Under the pieces are notes generated by a model. It saw only the letters and a program-made list of their open reading frames with translations, was not told where the DNA came from and made no database searches. From Sphingomonas_E sp042693015 (GTDB lineage: Bacteria; Pseudomonadota; Alphaproteobacteria; Sphingomonadales; Sphingomonadaceae): a stretch of DNA of 64,000 nucleotides. Numbering within the stretch: position 1 is the first letter of the stretch; every line of letters begins with the position of its first letter. The stretch is taken from assembly GCF_042693015.1 (NCBI RefSeq), contig NZ_CP170544.1, forward strand, positions 4,464,001 to 4,528,000, in the 5' to 3' direction. Positions 35,928-44,320 of this stretch are shown here, in pieces. The translations under genes and the position numbers were made by a program.

Positions 35928-36596
35928 CTACCTTCCGTTGAGGGAGCGCACGCGCTCGAAGAATTCCCGGGCGAGTTCGCCCTCGGAGGCCTTCACCATC
36001 GGCTCGATGGCGAAGCGGTTCGCGAAATTGACGACGGGCATCAGCACGAAGATCACGACGGTCGTGTTGCCGCGCCCCGTCGCGCGCCGCTTTTCGGAGT
36101 TGAGGCGCCCGATCTTGCCCTTTCCCGACAGCACGCCCTCGTCGAGGACGAGGAGCGAGGGGCGGCCACGCCGATAGACGAAGCGCAGGCGGGCACCGTT
36201 GCGACGTTCCCACTCCCCCGGTGTGAGATCGCGGGCCCGTCCCCGTGGGCCCGCTGCCGCGGTCGGAATGGCGAGAAACTGGCCGCGCTTGCCAACAATG
36301 CGGCCCGGCTTGGTGAAGAAGTCGACGGCGCCGCGGGTGCGAGCGCCGCCTTTCAAGAATACGGTGCCCGCCGGATCCTTGGCGGGGCCGGTGCGCGGAA
36401 ACGCCTCCGAAGACCAGGCGCGCCACAGCTTCCCCCCGACCGCGCCGCGCGTGACATCCTCGAATTTGCGCTCGAGGTTCCTGGTCGACGCCCGAACGCT
36501 GTCAGCGCCGACACCCAGCACCGCGCGCGTCAGCTTGTCGGCTTCGGTGCGCAGCTGGCGGGCGTCGATGGTCAGGATGTTGCCAAAATCAGCCAT
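35928..36596 (-). CDS. Basic tail-morphogenesis protein
   Basis: 222 residues from ATG 36596; the stop of the frameshifted chaperone overlaps it by 8 bp. Very basic middle (RRGRPSLLVLDEGVLSGKGKIGRL, SEKRRATGRGNTTVVIFVLMP) and helical ends. It lies between chaperone and tape measure and resembles minor tail or tail-assembly proteins annotated hypothetical in alphaproteobacterial phages. Function not known. Confidence 0.65.
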   Translation of the reverse strand: MADFGNILTIDARQLRTEADKLTRAVLGVGADSVRASTRNLERKFEDVTRGAVGGKLWRAWSSEAFPRTGPAKDPAGTVFLKGGARTRGAVDFFTKPGRIVGKRGQFLAIPTAAAGPRGRARDLTPGEWERRNGARLRFVYRRGRPSLLVLDEGVLSGKGKIGRLNSEKRRATGRGNTTVVIFVLMPVVNFANRFAIEPMVKASEGELAREFFERVRSLNGR

Positions 36597-36882
36597 TGGC
36601 CTCCGCGTCCCGTGGAATGCTGTCGAGGATGGCAAAGACGTCCATCAGCGCCGCCGGTTGTTCGCCCGGTGAGCCGGGGAACGGGAGAGGTGTGCCGCCT
36701 TGGAGCGAGCCATATCGGCGGCACATCAGCCAGAGATCTACGACCGGCCAGACCCACGCCGGGAGCGCGATCCGGGGGTTTTCCGGCCACTTTTCGCCAC
36801 GGATTTCCCACCCTCCTCCGAAGGTTCGTCCGAAGGCGAAGTCGTCGGGGCGTCGTCGGACTTCGAGGGCTGCGGAAAATTT
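36589..36882 (-). CDS. GT-type extension of the tail chaperone reached by -1 frameshift
   Basis: In the -1 frame after the slip site 95 codons are open to TGA at 36589-36591. There is no start codon in this frame before WLMC, so it should be read only by frameshift, giving a fusion of about 280 residues. Its sequence looks like real protein, unlike the third frame: FGGGWEIRGEKWPENPRIAL, WVWPVVDLWLMCRRYG, PFPGSPGEQPAALMDVFAIL. Tryptophan- and proline-rich text of this type is expected for the T part, which recruits the tape measure protein. The stop overlaps the next gene's ATG. Confidence 0.75.
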   Translation of the reverse strand, partial: KFSAALEVRRRPDDFAFGRTFGGGWEIRGEKWPENPRIALPAWVWPVVDLWLMCRRYGSLQGGTPLPFPGSPGEQPAALMDVFAILDSIPRDAEANG

Positions 36883-37430
36883 CGGGTCTCGCCTCGCCCA
36901 TAGAGCAGACCATAGGCGTGGGTGCCGGCCTCGAGCAGGTCGGTGGCATCAAGGTCCGCGAGGAGCGACATGGGGATCATGCCGTCCGGCCCGCGCGCGA
37001 AGTCGACGCCCACATTCTCCCAGCCGACACAGAAGCGCCGGAACGCGACGATCGGCGCGATCTGGGTGCGCCTGGCTCCGGTCGCCACGAGGCGCTGATA
37101 TTCGGGCCAGTGCTCCATCATCACTTCGCGCGCGCGGAGGAGTAATTGCTTGTCGGCGGGCGCCACCTGCTCGCCGTCCCGTTCGGCGGAGGACAGCGCA
37201 ATGAGCGTGTCCTGCTCGGGATCGCCGGCGAGCAGATGGTTCACACCATCCTGAAAGGCCTGGATGAGCTCGTAGGTGTAGACGCTCCGGGCATTATATT
37301 CGCCGGCGAGCGAAGCCTCGAGCATACCGCGCTCAATCACGTCACCAACGCGAATGATGAACACGGGCGGGCTTTCCGAGCCCTCGCGCCATTTCGGCGT
37401 GAAGGGCTCGGTCTTGTTCAGCGAGATCAT
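36738..37430 (-). CDS. Tail assembly chaperone, G-type product
   Basis: 230 residues in the zero frame. Acidic, helical core (IERGMLEASLAGEYNARSV, WPEYQRLVATGARRTQ) and a low-complexity tail (DDAPTTSPSDEPSEEGG). It sits between the tail tube and tape measure genes, where lambda-like phages keep the G/GT chaperone pair. An A AAT TTT heptamer near its 3' end allows a -1 shift into an open frame with a conserved-looking extension. The unshifted product is the abundant one by analogy with lambda G. Confidence 0.8.
   Translation of the reverse strand: MISLNKTEPFTPKWREGSESPPVFIIRVGDVIERGMLEASLAGEYNARSVYTYELIQAFQDGVNHLLAGDPEQDTLIALSSAERDGEQVAPADKQLLLRAREVMMEHWPEYQRLVATGARRTQIAPIVAFRRFCVGWENVGVDFARGPDGMIPMSLLADLDATDLLEAGTHAYGLLYGRGETRNFPQPSKSDDAPTTSPSDEPSEEGGKSVAKSGRKTPGSRSRRGSGRS
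36876..36882 (-). promoter_or_regulatory. -1 ribosomal slippery heptamer A AAT TTT
   Basis: On the minus strand the zero-frame codons are CGA AAT TTT CCG, so the heptamer fits X XXY YYZ exactly (X=A, Y=T). Slipping back gives AAA TTT and then TCC GCA in the extension frame. GC-rich sequence follows, which could form a stimulatory structure. Confidence 0.65.
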
Positions 37431-37441
37431 GGAATCTCCCG

Positions 37442-38674
37442 TCAGTAGAAAGCGAGGATCGATTCGCTATCGCGCGTCTGCGCGTCGAGGCCGGCGCTCT
37501 TCGCCTGCAGCACAAGCTGTTCCGACCGCAGATTGCCGCGGCGACCGGGGGCAGCTTCGACCTTCTGGGCGAGGGGGTGCACCTGCGACCAGCGGTTGCC
37601 GGCGACGCTGCCAGCGCGAAGCACCGCGCTCATCTCGAGGCCCGCGCCGATATCCGCGATAGAATCGCGCACGGCGACCAAGGTGGCGAGCGGGTCCAAC
37701 CGGAGCAGCGGCACGCGACCGGCGATAACACCGGGCCCGAAGCCATAGCTGGTGTTCGGATCCTCGGGCACCTCGATGTCGCCGCCATTCTCCCACGACC
37801 AAGTGGAAATCGGCAGCGGCTTCCGGTTGAGCAGCACGGCGGGCGAAATTTCGCTGCCCTGCACCAGCACAGGCGCCGAATGATTTGCGACGACCAGGTT
37901 GCTGGGAAGCGCCGTGTCCGTCTTGCCGGCATAGACGCCGGTGAACTGGAAAGCATCATAGCCCGGCCGCGCCGACTGACCGTCACCAGTCATGACGCCG
38001 CGGCAGCCCACGAATTTGAGCAGCGTACCATCCTCGTAAATGTAGATGGTGCCCGAGGGATGGTCGGTCGCCCGGGCCGCTGCATCGCGCGGGCTGGTGC
38101 CGGCATAGGTCCAGTTCGCCGGCAGGGAGATGCTCGTCGTAGCATCCAGCGGCGTGGAGAAGTTCTCCGAAAGCGTCGCGACCCGGCCAGCCGTATAGTC
38201 GATGACGTGCGGAATGCGGCCGACGCCGACGCCTGCGCCGATAACGAGCGGCATGCCCATCAGCGCCTTGGCGGTCGCCGGGAAGGACGCGGGCAGCGTG
38301 ACCGAAGTCGCGCCGCCGGCCGTGGCAAGTGCAGCGGCAATGGCGGCGGTGAACAGGCCGCGCTTGCCACAAGCCTGATAGACCTGGTGCAGCGGCGGCT
38401 TGACCGTCGACGAATAGGTCACACCGGCGCCGGCACCCTTCCGGCGAGAGCGGAAGCTGATGGTCGCGGCCTGGCCGATGATCAGCGGGGCGCCCGCAAC
38501 GAGCGAACCGGTCGCTTCGTTCGACTGCTCCTGCGTCCAGGGCGAATTATACTCGATCGAATCCGCTTCGACGGGGATGGCGTCGGCGGTCGGCGAGGGG
38601 CTCGCGTCGACACCTTCGGTCGTCTCGAGCTTGAACAGCACCGCCACATTGGCGGGCCGGATAGTCTGGTCCAT
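37442..38674 (-). CDS. Major tail tube protein
   Basis: 410 residues. IRPANVAVLFKLETTEGVDA is a typical opening of long tail-tube proteins. A beta-rich body follows (AATISFRSRRKGAG, SGTIYIYEDGTLLKFVGCRG). It lies immediately before the chaperone gene and after the tail terminator-like gene, as in lambda-like tails. Longer than lambda V, probably with an added surface domain. Confidence 0.8.
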   Translation of the reverse strand: MDQTIRPANVAVLFKLETTEGVDASPSPTADAIPVEADSIEYNSPWTQEQSNEATGSLVAGAPLIIGQAATISFRSRRKGAGAGVTYSSTVKPPLHQVYQACGKRGLFTAAIAAALATAGGATSVTLPASFPATAKALMGMPLVIGAGVGVGRIPHVIDYTAGRVATLSENFSTPLDATTSISLPANWTYAGTSPRDAAARATDHPSGTIYIYEDGTLLKFVGCRGVMTGDGQSARPGYDAFQFTGVYAGKTDTALPSNLVVANHSAPVLVQGSEISPAVLLNRKPLPISTWSWENGGDIEVPEDPNTSYGFGPGVIAGRVPLLRLDPLATLVAVRDSIADIGAGLEMSAVLRAGSVAGNRWSQVHPLAQKVEAAPGRRGNLRSEQLVLQAKSAGLDAQTRDSESILAFY

Positions 38675-38694
38675 GTCGGTCTCCTGTGCGGCAG

Positions 38695-39102
38695 TCAGCG
38701 GGGAGTGGAAAATTGGATGCGGACGTCGAGCCCGAAGCCGATGCGCCGCTTTTTCGCGAGCTCGGCGACGTCGACGCGGAAGTCTGCTTCGTCGATCGTC
38801 TCGACGAGGCCGCCGAGCGGCGGCTCTGTGATGAGCGCGGTTTTCACCGCCTCATAAAGGTCGTGCATGTCGGCATGTGCCTGCGCGCCGTCTCCGCCTT
38901 CGACGTAACCTTCAACTGTGATGGTCAGATCGTACTGCGTCGTGCCCGCCTGAAACTCGATCGGCCCGTGTCCGCCGTCGTAGAGCGCCAGCGCGGGGAA
39001 TGCGTCGGGGTCGCCCGATGGCATTCGCTCATAGCTCTCGACGCCAGCGATCGCGGCCAAGCGCGCATCCAACTCGGCGAAAACGGCCTCGCGAGTGCTC
39101 AT
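38695..39102 (-). CDS. Tail terminator / completion-like protein
   Basis: 135 residues. ATG 39102 overlaps the previous stop (ATGA). Helical start (REAVFAELDARLAAIAGV) then beta strands (YDLTITVEGYVEGG) in the plan of minor tail protein U-like terminators. Position before the tail tube gene supports this. Confidence 0.65.
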   Translation of the reverse strand: MSTREAVFAELDARLAAIAGVESYERMPSGDPDAFPALALYDGGHGPIEFQAGTTQYDLTITVEGYVEGGDGAQAHADMHDLYEAVKTALITEPPLGGLVETIDEADFRVDVAELAKKRRIGFGLDVRIQFSTPR

Positions 39103-39407
39103 TCTTCGACAACCAGCACCCAAGCGCCGATGTCGTTGCGCTCAGTTGGTTCGATGACGCGCCATGTGATGCCGGTGGCGACGTCGGTGATTGTGTTGCC
39201 CTTGCGGGGACGCTCCGGGAGAGCGGATTGCTCAATCTCGAAGCTCACCTCGCGCGCAGTGTCGCCCGGGCCTTGGAATGCCGGTGCGGCGCGCTCGCTG
39301 AAGATCGCGAAGATCGCGGCGCTATCCAGGCCAGCGCCATTATAGACAACCGGATCCTGATAACGGCCGCGAATCACAGCGAGAGCGGCCGCCTCGTCGG
39401 CGTTCAT
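39099..39407 (-). CDS. Head-tail joining protein candidate
   Basis: 102 residues, short beta-rich protein (ITDVATGITWRVIEPTER, GAWVLVVEE) similar in plan to FII-type connectors. It overlaps neighbours by 4 bp at both ends. Position between the capsid and tail terminator genes suits a neck protein. Confidence 0.55.
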   Translation of the reverse strand: MNADEAAALAVIRGRYQDPVVYNGAGLDSAAIFAIFSERAAPAFQGPGDTAREVSFEIEQSALPERPRKGNTITDVATGITWRVIEPTERNDIGAWVLVVEE

Positions 39408-39688
39408 TTGTCGTCGTCGACCGGATCGGCCGCGCCGCCCTTTTCGCCGTCCGCATCGTGGTCGAGCGGGTCGGTGAGGGTCTCGCCTTCCGCCTCAGCT
39501 TCGGCGGTTTTGGCAGCGGTCCACGTTGCGGCGCGACGCTCTTCGATGAGCTCCCGCGCGCGCGCCGGCTCAATGTAGACCACGTCGGGCTTCGGCTCTT
39601 TCGGCACTCCGACCGTCAGTTCGGTGCCAGCGTCGCGATACACCCCCGCGGCGCAGAGCGCCGGGGTGTAGAGAATGATCTTCTTCAT
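39404..39688 (-). CDS. Small acidic head/neck protein
   Basis: 94 residues from ATG 39688. N-terminal YTPALCAAGVYRDAGTELTV then a helical, very acidic tail (DPLDHDADGEKGG). The longer open frame to 39958 covers the DUF2190 gene and is not used. No clear SD. Function unknown. Confidence 0.55.
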   Translation of the reverse strand: MKKIILYTPALCAAGVYRDAGTELTVGVPKEPKPDVVYIEPARARELIEERRAATWTAAKTAEAEAEGETLTDPLDHDADGEKGGAADPVDDDK

Positions 39689-39774
39689 GGGAGAGGCGCT
39701 CCAAAAGTGGCGGGCGGGGGGCCTAAGCCACACCGCCCGCCAGTTCGCTCTGCGGGGAGAGGGTCCGCAGCCGG

Positions 39775-40113
39775 TTAGCTGAGCTGGCCCGTGAGCAGCA
39801 CGCGGCCGACGGTGTCGCCGGATGCCTGGGCCTGCCGTGCCACACCGATCAGGACGTTGCCGGCGGACGTCGAGGTGACGTTCTTCGCGGTGTTGTCCCA
39901 ATAGAGCTTGGTCGTATCGGCGACCCAAGCCTGACCGGTGGCCTTGGCGAGATCCCAAACGCCGCGGCGCTTAACCTCGACGACGGCGCCAGAGGCGGCA
40001 TCGCCCAGAGCGACGCCGAAGACAGCGCCGACGAGCACGCCAGCGCCAGAGGCGACCGCGGCGGGCGCGGTCATCGTGATGGTTTCACCATCCTGGACAA
40101 AGTTCTTCGCCAT
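39775..40113 (-). CDS. DUF2190 family capsid-associated protein
   Basis: 112 residues. NFVQDGETITMTAPAAVASG and GVWDLAKATGQAWVADTTKL are the family pattern. DUF2190 proteins occur next to capsid genes and are thought to decorate or cement the head. A beta-barrel fold is implied by the sequence. Confidence 0.85.
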   Translation of the reverse strand: MAKNFVQDGETITMTAPAAVASGAGVLVGAVFGVALGDAASGAVVEVKRRGVWDLAKATGQAWVADTTKLYWDNTAKNVTSTSAGNVLIGVARQAQASGDTVGRVLLTGQLS

Positions 40114-40119
40114 GGTGGA

Positions 40120-40422
40120 TTACTCCTTGCTGCCCGCGGCCTTGCGGCTCGCCGGCTTCTTCGGCTCGTCGGCCTGGGGCGCGACTTCGGACTGGTGGGG
40201 TTCCGGTTCCGGCGGCGTCTCGCTCGCACCGTCGACGACGGTGATGTGCTCGACCGGCGCTTCCCGGTTTTCCTTGGCGGTGAAGTCGTCGGTGACGTCT
40301 TCGGCCGCCTTGTTTTCGAACAGCTTCTCGGCCTCGTCGTCCTCGATGTGGAGGACGCCTTCCGCCGGGCTGCGCAGCACGCCGCCGACATAGGCGTGCG
40401 TGAGGAGTTTCACGAACTTCAT
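40120..40422 (-). CDS. Small hypothetical head-module protein
   Basis: 100 residues. A short folded N-terminus (KFVKLLTHAYVGGVLRSPAEG) followed by an acidic, proline-rich, probably disordered tail ending KKPASRKAAG. It lies between the capsid and DUF2190 genes. Confidence 0.6.
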   Translation of the reverse strand: MKFVKLLTHAYVGGVLRSPAEGVLHIEDDEAEKLFENKAAEDVTDDFTAKENREAPVEHITVVDGASETPPEPEPHQSEVAPQADEPKKPASRKAAGSKE

Positions 40423-40495
40423 GGAAATTCTCCCGAAACGGGGAGCGACGGCCTAAGTCGCCGCTCCTCCTGGTTCAGCTAGAGGTGGAGGAGGC

Positions 40496-42556
40496 TCAGG
40501 CGCCCGGCTGCTTGTACGCGGAGCGGTAATTCACCGCGCCGACGCCATAGTCGTGCCGAACCTTCCACTCGACGCCGTCGACGCGCCAGCCGTCCTGGCT
40601 GTCGGTGAACGGTTCGGTGACGCCATTGAGGAACACGACCTCGATCGCCGGCGCGACATTCGGATCGGCAAAGGCGTAATACGCCGTGCCGGAGAGCCGA
40701 GCCGTGCCGATGATGTCCGAGAACATGTTCTTGACGATGTTCGGCTTCTGCAGCTTGTTCGCGGTGTCGGGATCGTATTCCGAACCGTTGATGCTGAGCG
40801 CCAGGCCGCGCAGCGAGCGAGGAATGAGCAGCGTCGTCGGTTCGATCTCGAGGATCTCGTTCCCGCTGACATCCTTCTGCGACGCCATGGCAACACCGAT
40901 CGCATCGAACGCTGCCATGGAGGGCGCAGCGCCCACGCCGGCGAGGTTGCCGTGCGTCGCGTGGAACAGTGCAACACCGTCGTTCATGACGGGGTTGCTG
41001 TTCAGCAGCGCATAGACGTCGATCTCGATGGTCAGCTTCGCCGCACGGCCGAGGTCAACGGCAAGGCCCGAGAACACATCCATATCGTCGTTGACGATCG
41101 CCTGCCGCGACAGGTTGATGATGTTGCCCTTGGTGGTCGCCTTGATGAGTTCCTTCGCCAGATCGGGGATCGGCTTGTTCTTGAACTCACCCGCCTCGTT
41201 CACCGTGTCCAGCGCGCCGAACGAGCCGCGCAGATAGCGGGTGTGAGGACGGAAGTCGGTGACCGTGCCCGTGCCGCAGAAGCGCGACCAGGTGTCCGGC
41301 GTGACGGTATAGGCCGCCTGCAGGATCCGGTGGACCGCGTTTTCGAACAGGACCGGGAAGTCGCTGGTCGTCTGGGTGATCGCCGACCGGGTCGTCATCG
41401 CCTCGCGGACGACAATTTCCGGATCGCGGGCGCTGACGTTGATACCCGAGAGGTTCAGCGCCTCACGGGCAAGATCGGTGTTGCGCACACCCCGGAACTC
41501 GCCCGGATCGATCTTGATGGTTTCGCCCTTCGCCTTGGCAGCGGCGACGACCATATCGGACACGCCGGACTTGACGAGAAGCCAGTTGGTTGCGCCCTCG
41601 ACGAACTTGTCGCGGGCGTCCTGGGTGACGCGCGCCGGGCTGTGACCGATATTGGCGGCGTCGCCGATCTCAGCCAGCTTGTCGAGCATTGCGGCGCGCG
41701 CGTCGGCCAAGGAAGTGCCCTTGGCGACGAGATCGTCGACGAACTCGGTCGGCATGTTGTGCTTGGTGCCAAGCGCGCGGATCATGCTGACCCGATCGCG
41801 TTCCGCGGTGACGGCGCTATGCACGTCGGCCGTGGTGATTGCGACGACCGAGGGTTCGGTCGCCGGCTGAGTGCCCTCAGGCATGGTGGTCTCCTTAGGT
41901 TTCAGAGAGAGAGCGGCGGCGACCGCCGACGAAACACCGCGCATCGCCTTGCCGCCGGTGACAGACCGCAGTGCGGCAGCCATCGAGGGCGCGAGATGAG
42001 GGTGATCCGGGGCCTTGCGGAACCCGAATGCGGAGATGTCACAGGCCGCGGCCGAAACGGCTTCTGCGACCTTGGTGACGAAGTTCATTTCGAGCGCCTG
42101 CTCGGAGGTGAGCCAGGTCTCGGCATCAAGCATGGCAACGAGCTCGTCGGTTTCCATGCCGGTCTTGGCGGCATAGATCTTGACCAACTGGTCGCGGATG
42201 GTGTCGAGCTTGTCGGCCGCGCGACGAAGCTCAGCGGCATCGCCGATTGCGACGTCCCACGGGTTGTGGATCATTATCAAGGCATTGTCGGCCATAATGA
42301 TTTCGTCGCCGACCATCGCCAGCACCGAAGCCATCGAAGCGGCGAGGCCGTCGATGATCGTGGTAACCTTGCGACCGTCGGCCTTCGCGCGGTTCAGCGC
42401 ATTGAAGATCGCCAGGCCTTCCATCACATAGCCGCCGGGGCTGTTGATGTAGACGTTGAGGTCGTCGTCGCTGTCCGCGATCATTGGGACGAGCGTCTTC
42501 GCGTCCAGCCGATCCCAGCTGTCGCCGACGATCCCATAAAGAAGGATATCGGTCAT
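40496..42556 (-). CDS. Prohead protease-major capsid protein fusion
   Basis: 686 residues. Residues 1-~190 form a ClpP-like serine protease: NVYINSPGGYVMEGLAI, Ser74 in GLAASMAS, and His97 in MIHNPW. The protease matures the head and removes scaffold. Residues ~225-686 are the capsid protein (SRFCGTGTVTDFRPHTRYL, FADPNVAPAIEVVFLNGVTE). ATG 42556 overlaps the portal stop (ATGA). An internal ATG at codon 225 with its own SD could release capsid protein as a separate chain. Fusions of this kind are known in alphaproteobacterial phages. Confidence 0.92.
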   Translation of the reverse strand: MTDILLYGIVGDSWDRLDAKTLVPMIADSDDDLNVYINSPGGYVMEGLAIFNALNRAKADGRKVTTIIDGLAASMASVLAMVGDEIIMADNALIMIHNPWDVAIGDAAELRRAADKLDTIRDQLVKIYAAKTGMETDELVAMLDAETWLTSEQALEMNFVTKVAEAVSAAACDISAFGFRKAPDHPHLAPSMAAALRSVTGGKAMRGVSSAVAAALSLKPKETTMPEGTQPATEPSVVAITTADVHSAVTAERDRVSMIRALGTKHNMPTEFVDDLVAKGTSLADARAAMLDKLAEIGDAANIGHSPARVTQDARDKFVEGATNWLLVKSGVSDMVVAAAKAKGETIKIDPGEFRGVRNTDLAREALNLSGINVSARDPEIVVREAMTTRSAITQTTSDFPVLFENAVHRILQAAYTVTPDTWSRFCGTGTVTDFRPHTRYLRGSFGALDTVNEAGEFKNKPIPDLAKELIKATTKGNIINLSRQAIVNDDMDVFSGLAVDLGRAAKLTIEIDVYALLNSNPVMNDGVALFHATHGNLAGVGAAPSMAAFDAIGVAMASQKDVSGNEILEIEPTTLLIPRSLRGLALSINGSEYDPDTANKLQKPNIVKNMFSDIIGTARLSGTAYYAFADPNVAPAIEVVFLNGVTEPFTDSQDGWRVDGVEWKVRHDYGVGAVNYRSAYKQPGA
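41882..41900 (-). promoter_or_regulatory. Internal SD and ATG for separate capsid translation
   Basis: In-frame ATG (41884-41882) inside the protease-capsid fusion is preceded by aaggag 7 nt upstream. Translation from it would give a 462-residue capsid protein beginning MPEGTQPATEP, right at the domain boundary. Confidence 0.6.
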
Positions 42557-44100
42557 GCAGGCCCCCTTTTCTCGCGCGCCGCGCGGGCGGCAGGGTCGTT
42601 GTTGGTCGGGTTGCCGACAGCGGTGACCTTCCGCGGGTCGCTGTCGAAGATGAGGCCGCGGCGATCGAGCTCGGCCGCGTCGGCCTGCCATTCGTCCAAG
42701 AAGGTGTCGGGATCTTCGCCCCGCTCGCGAGCAGCCTGCGAAATCGTCATCTGGCCGGAGCGGATCGCATCCCGGATCGCGGGGACTTCGCTCGCTGGGT
42801 CAAGGAGTTCGACGCGGGGCGGGGTCCACCTGATGGTCACGCCGCGGACGTCCTCGCCCATCATTTCCAGAGCTTCGATCGCCCAGCGGCCGACATTGAG
42901 GCAGAATTTCGGGATGAACATCTGCCACTGCCAGGTGGCGATAGACGTTTTGAAGTTGAGGCGGCCGAGGCGACCCGAAATAAAGGAAACCTGCGAAAGG
43001 TCGCCAGTCAGCATCTCGTATGGGACGCCGAGGCCAGCCGCGATCGCCTGCTTCGAAACCTTCGTGAAGTCAGCGTAGCCGTTGACTTGCGGAGGCGTCG
43101 ACCAGTTGACCTTTTCCCCGGGCCGAAGCTTCTGAAAGGTGCCCGGCTCGATAAAATCGAGCGGCTCCTGCCCGTCGATGCCATCTTCGTCGGTCTGAAT
43201 TCCCGGAATTACGGTGCTTTCGTCGTCCGATTCGAGCGCGCCGGCGAATGCCGCGGCGATCTTCTGCCGGCTCAACTCTGCGTCTTCGAAGTCGCCCAAA
43301 TCCTTCATCCGAAGGATGACGGGGCCAAACCATGTCGCGCCGTGGACCTGTTCCGGCCGATCAGCGCGGAAAACATGCGCAACATCGGCCGCGGAAACAA
43401 AAGTCGAGCCGAACTGCCTGTTTACCGGTGATCCCGGGTGGCCGCTGTAGAGCCAGTAGCCTTCGCGGGTGCCGAGCGGCGAGAACTGCACGCCGTTGAT
43501 GATGTACGCGCCGTTAGACCCGTCTTTCCCGATAGGCCCATGCTTCGACGGATCGATATAATCCGGCTCGAGCACCTGAAGCTGGAACGGCATGGGCAGG
43601 CGATCGGTTGCCCGGCGCCAACGGCGGCGCACGACGGCTCCGCCACGCTCGACAATCGACCGAGCCGCTTGCAACTGCAGCCCATAAAGATCCAATCCAC
43701 CGCTGGCATCGCAACTGGTCGTGTCGAGATGCTCGCGAACGATGGCGCTCAGCTTCTTGTCGAGCTTTCCGTTCCGGTAGACCTGAAACGTGATGCCAGT
43801 GCCGACCATGTGCTCGGCGATCGCCGCCTCACCGCGGGCCGCCCATGGATTATTGCGCACAAGGTCGCTGGCGATGCCGCGAAGGGCCGCCTGGGCCGCC
43901 GGGGTAAGCTCGCCATTGGCGTCCAGGCTCGTCCGACGCCAGCCGGCGGAGCGACGACCGAGCGTTGCGCCGTCATACTCAGCGCGCGCGCCACGGCGAC
44001 GCCCGCGGGCAATGCGTTGCTGTGGCGCTGCCGCCGGTTCGGCGGGCGCGGCCTCACCGCCCCGGCCGAACAGCCGGGCAAACAATCCTTTTTCGGCCAC
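42553..44100 (-). CDS. Portal protein, lambda family
   Basis: 515 residues. The typical basic N-terminus (LGRRSAGWRRTSLDANGELT) leads to IASDLVRNNPWAARGEAAIAEHMVG, a hallmark of lambda-type portals. The core follows (GVPYEMLTGDLSQVSFISGR), and the C-terminal part ends in disordered, charged sequence. Twelve copies would form the DNA gate at a head vertex. Between gpW and the protease-capsid fusion, as in lambda. Confidence 0.95.
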   Translation of the reverse strand: MAEKGLFARLFGRGGEAAPAEPAAAPQQRIARGRRRGARAEYDGATLGRRSAGWRRTSLDANGELTPAAQAALRGIASDLVRNNPWAARGEAAIAEHMVGTGITFQVYRNGKLDKKLSAIVREHLDTTSCDASGGLDLYGLQLQAARSIVERGGAVVRRRWRRATDRLPMPFQLQVLEPDYIDPSKHGPIGKDGSNGAYIINGVQFSPLGTREGYWLYSGHPGSPVNRQFGSTFVSAADVAHVFRADRPEQVHGATWFGPVILRMKDLGDFEDAELSRQKIAAAFAGALESDDESTVIPGIQTDEDGIDGQEPLDFIEPGTFQKLRPGEKVNWSTPPQVNGYADFTKVSKQAIAAGLGVPYEMLTGDLSQVSFISGRLGRLNFKTSIATWQWQMFIPKFCLNVGRWAIEALEMMGEDVRGVTIRWTPPRVELLDPASEVPAIRDAIRSGQMTISQAARERGEDPDTFLDEWQADAAELDRRGLIFDSDPRKVTAVGNPTNNDPAARAAREKRGPA

Positions 44101-44102
44101 GC

Positions 44103-44318
44103 TTAGAGCCCGCTCTTGTAATACGGTGTGCGGAATCGGCGAGCGCGCGTGAGCGTCTGCGCCTGGATGGTCAGCGCGGCCGAGATGACCTCCTCGGCCT
44201 TCAGCAGATGGTCGAGAGACTGATATTCAGTCTTGCGGCCGTCGGCGAACGTGATCGATCGGACGCCGGATTTGATGGCATCACGGACCTTTTGGAGGTC
44301 GGCATCGGTCCAAGCCAT
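44103..44318 (-). CDS. gpW-like head-tail joining protein
   Basis: 71 residues, the size of lambda gpW (68). WTDADLQKVRDAIKSGVRSI and DGRKTEYQSLDHLLKAEEVI match the family helix-beta hairpin-helix plan. Binds the portal and closes the filled head. Gap of 2 bp on both sides. Confidence 0.88.
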   Translation of the reverse strand: MAWTDADLQKVRDAIKSGVRSITFADGRKTEYQSLDHLLKAEEVISAALTIQAQTLTRARRFRTPYYKSGL

Positions 44319-44320
44319 TC

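Noticed and set aside
36572..36952. Third-frame open reading frame in the tail-chaperone region as the T product
   Set aside because: It is rich in Arg/Pro/Ser, lacks the protein-like pattern of the -1 frame and no slip site leads into it.
40553..43078. Plus-strand open frame of 841 codons over capsid and portal genes
   Set aside because: Spans two well-recognised genes on the other strand and has no motif or SD.
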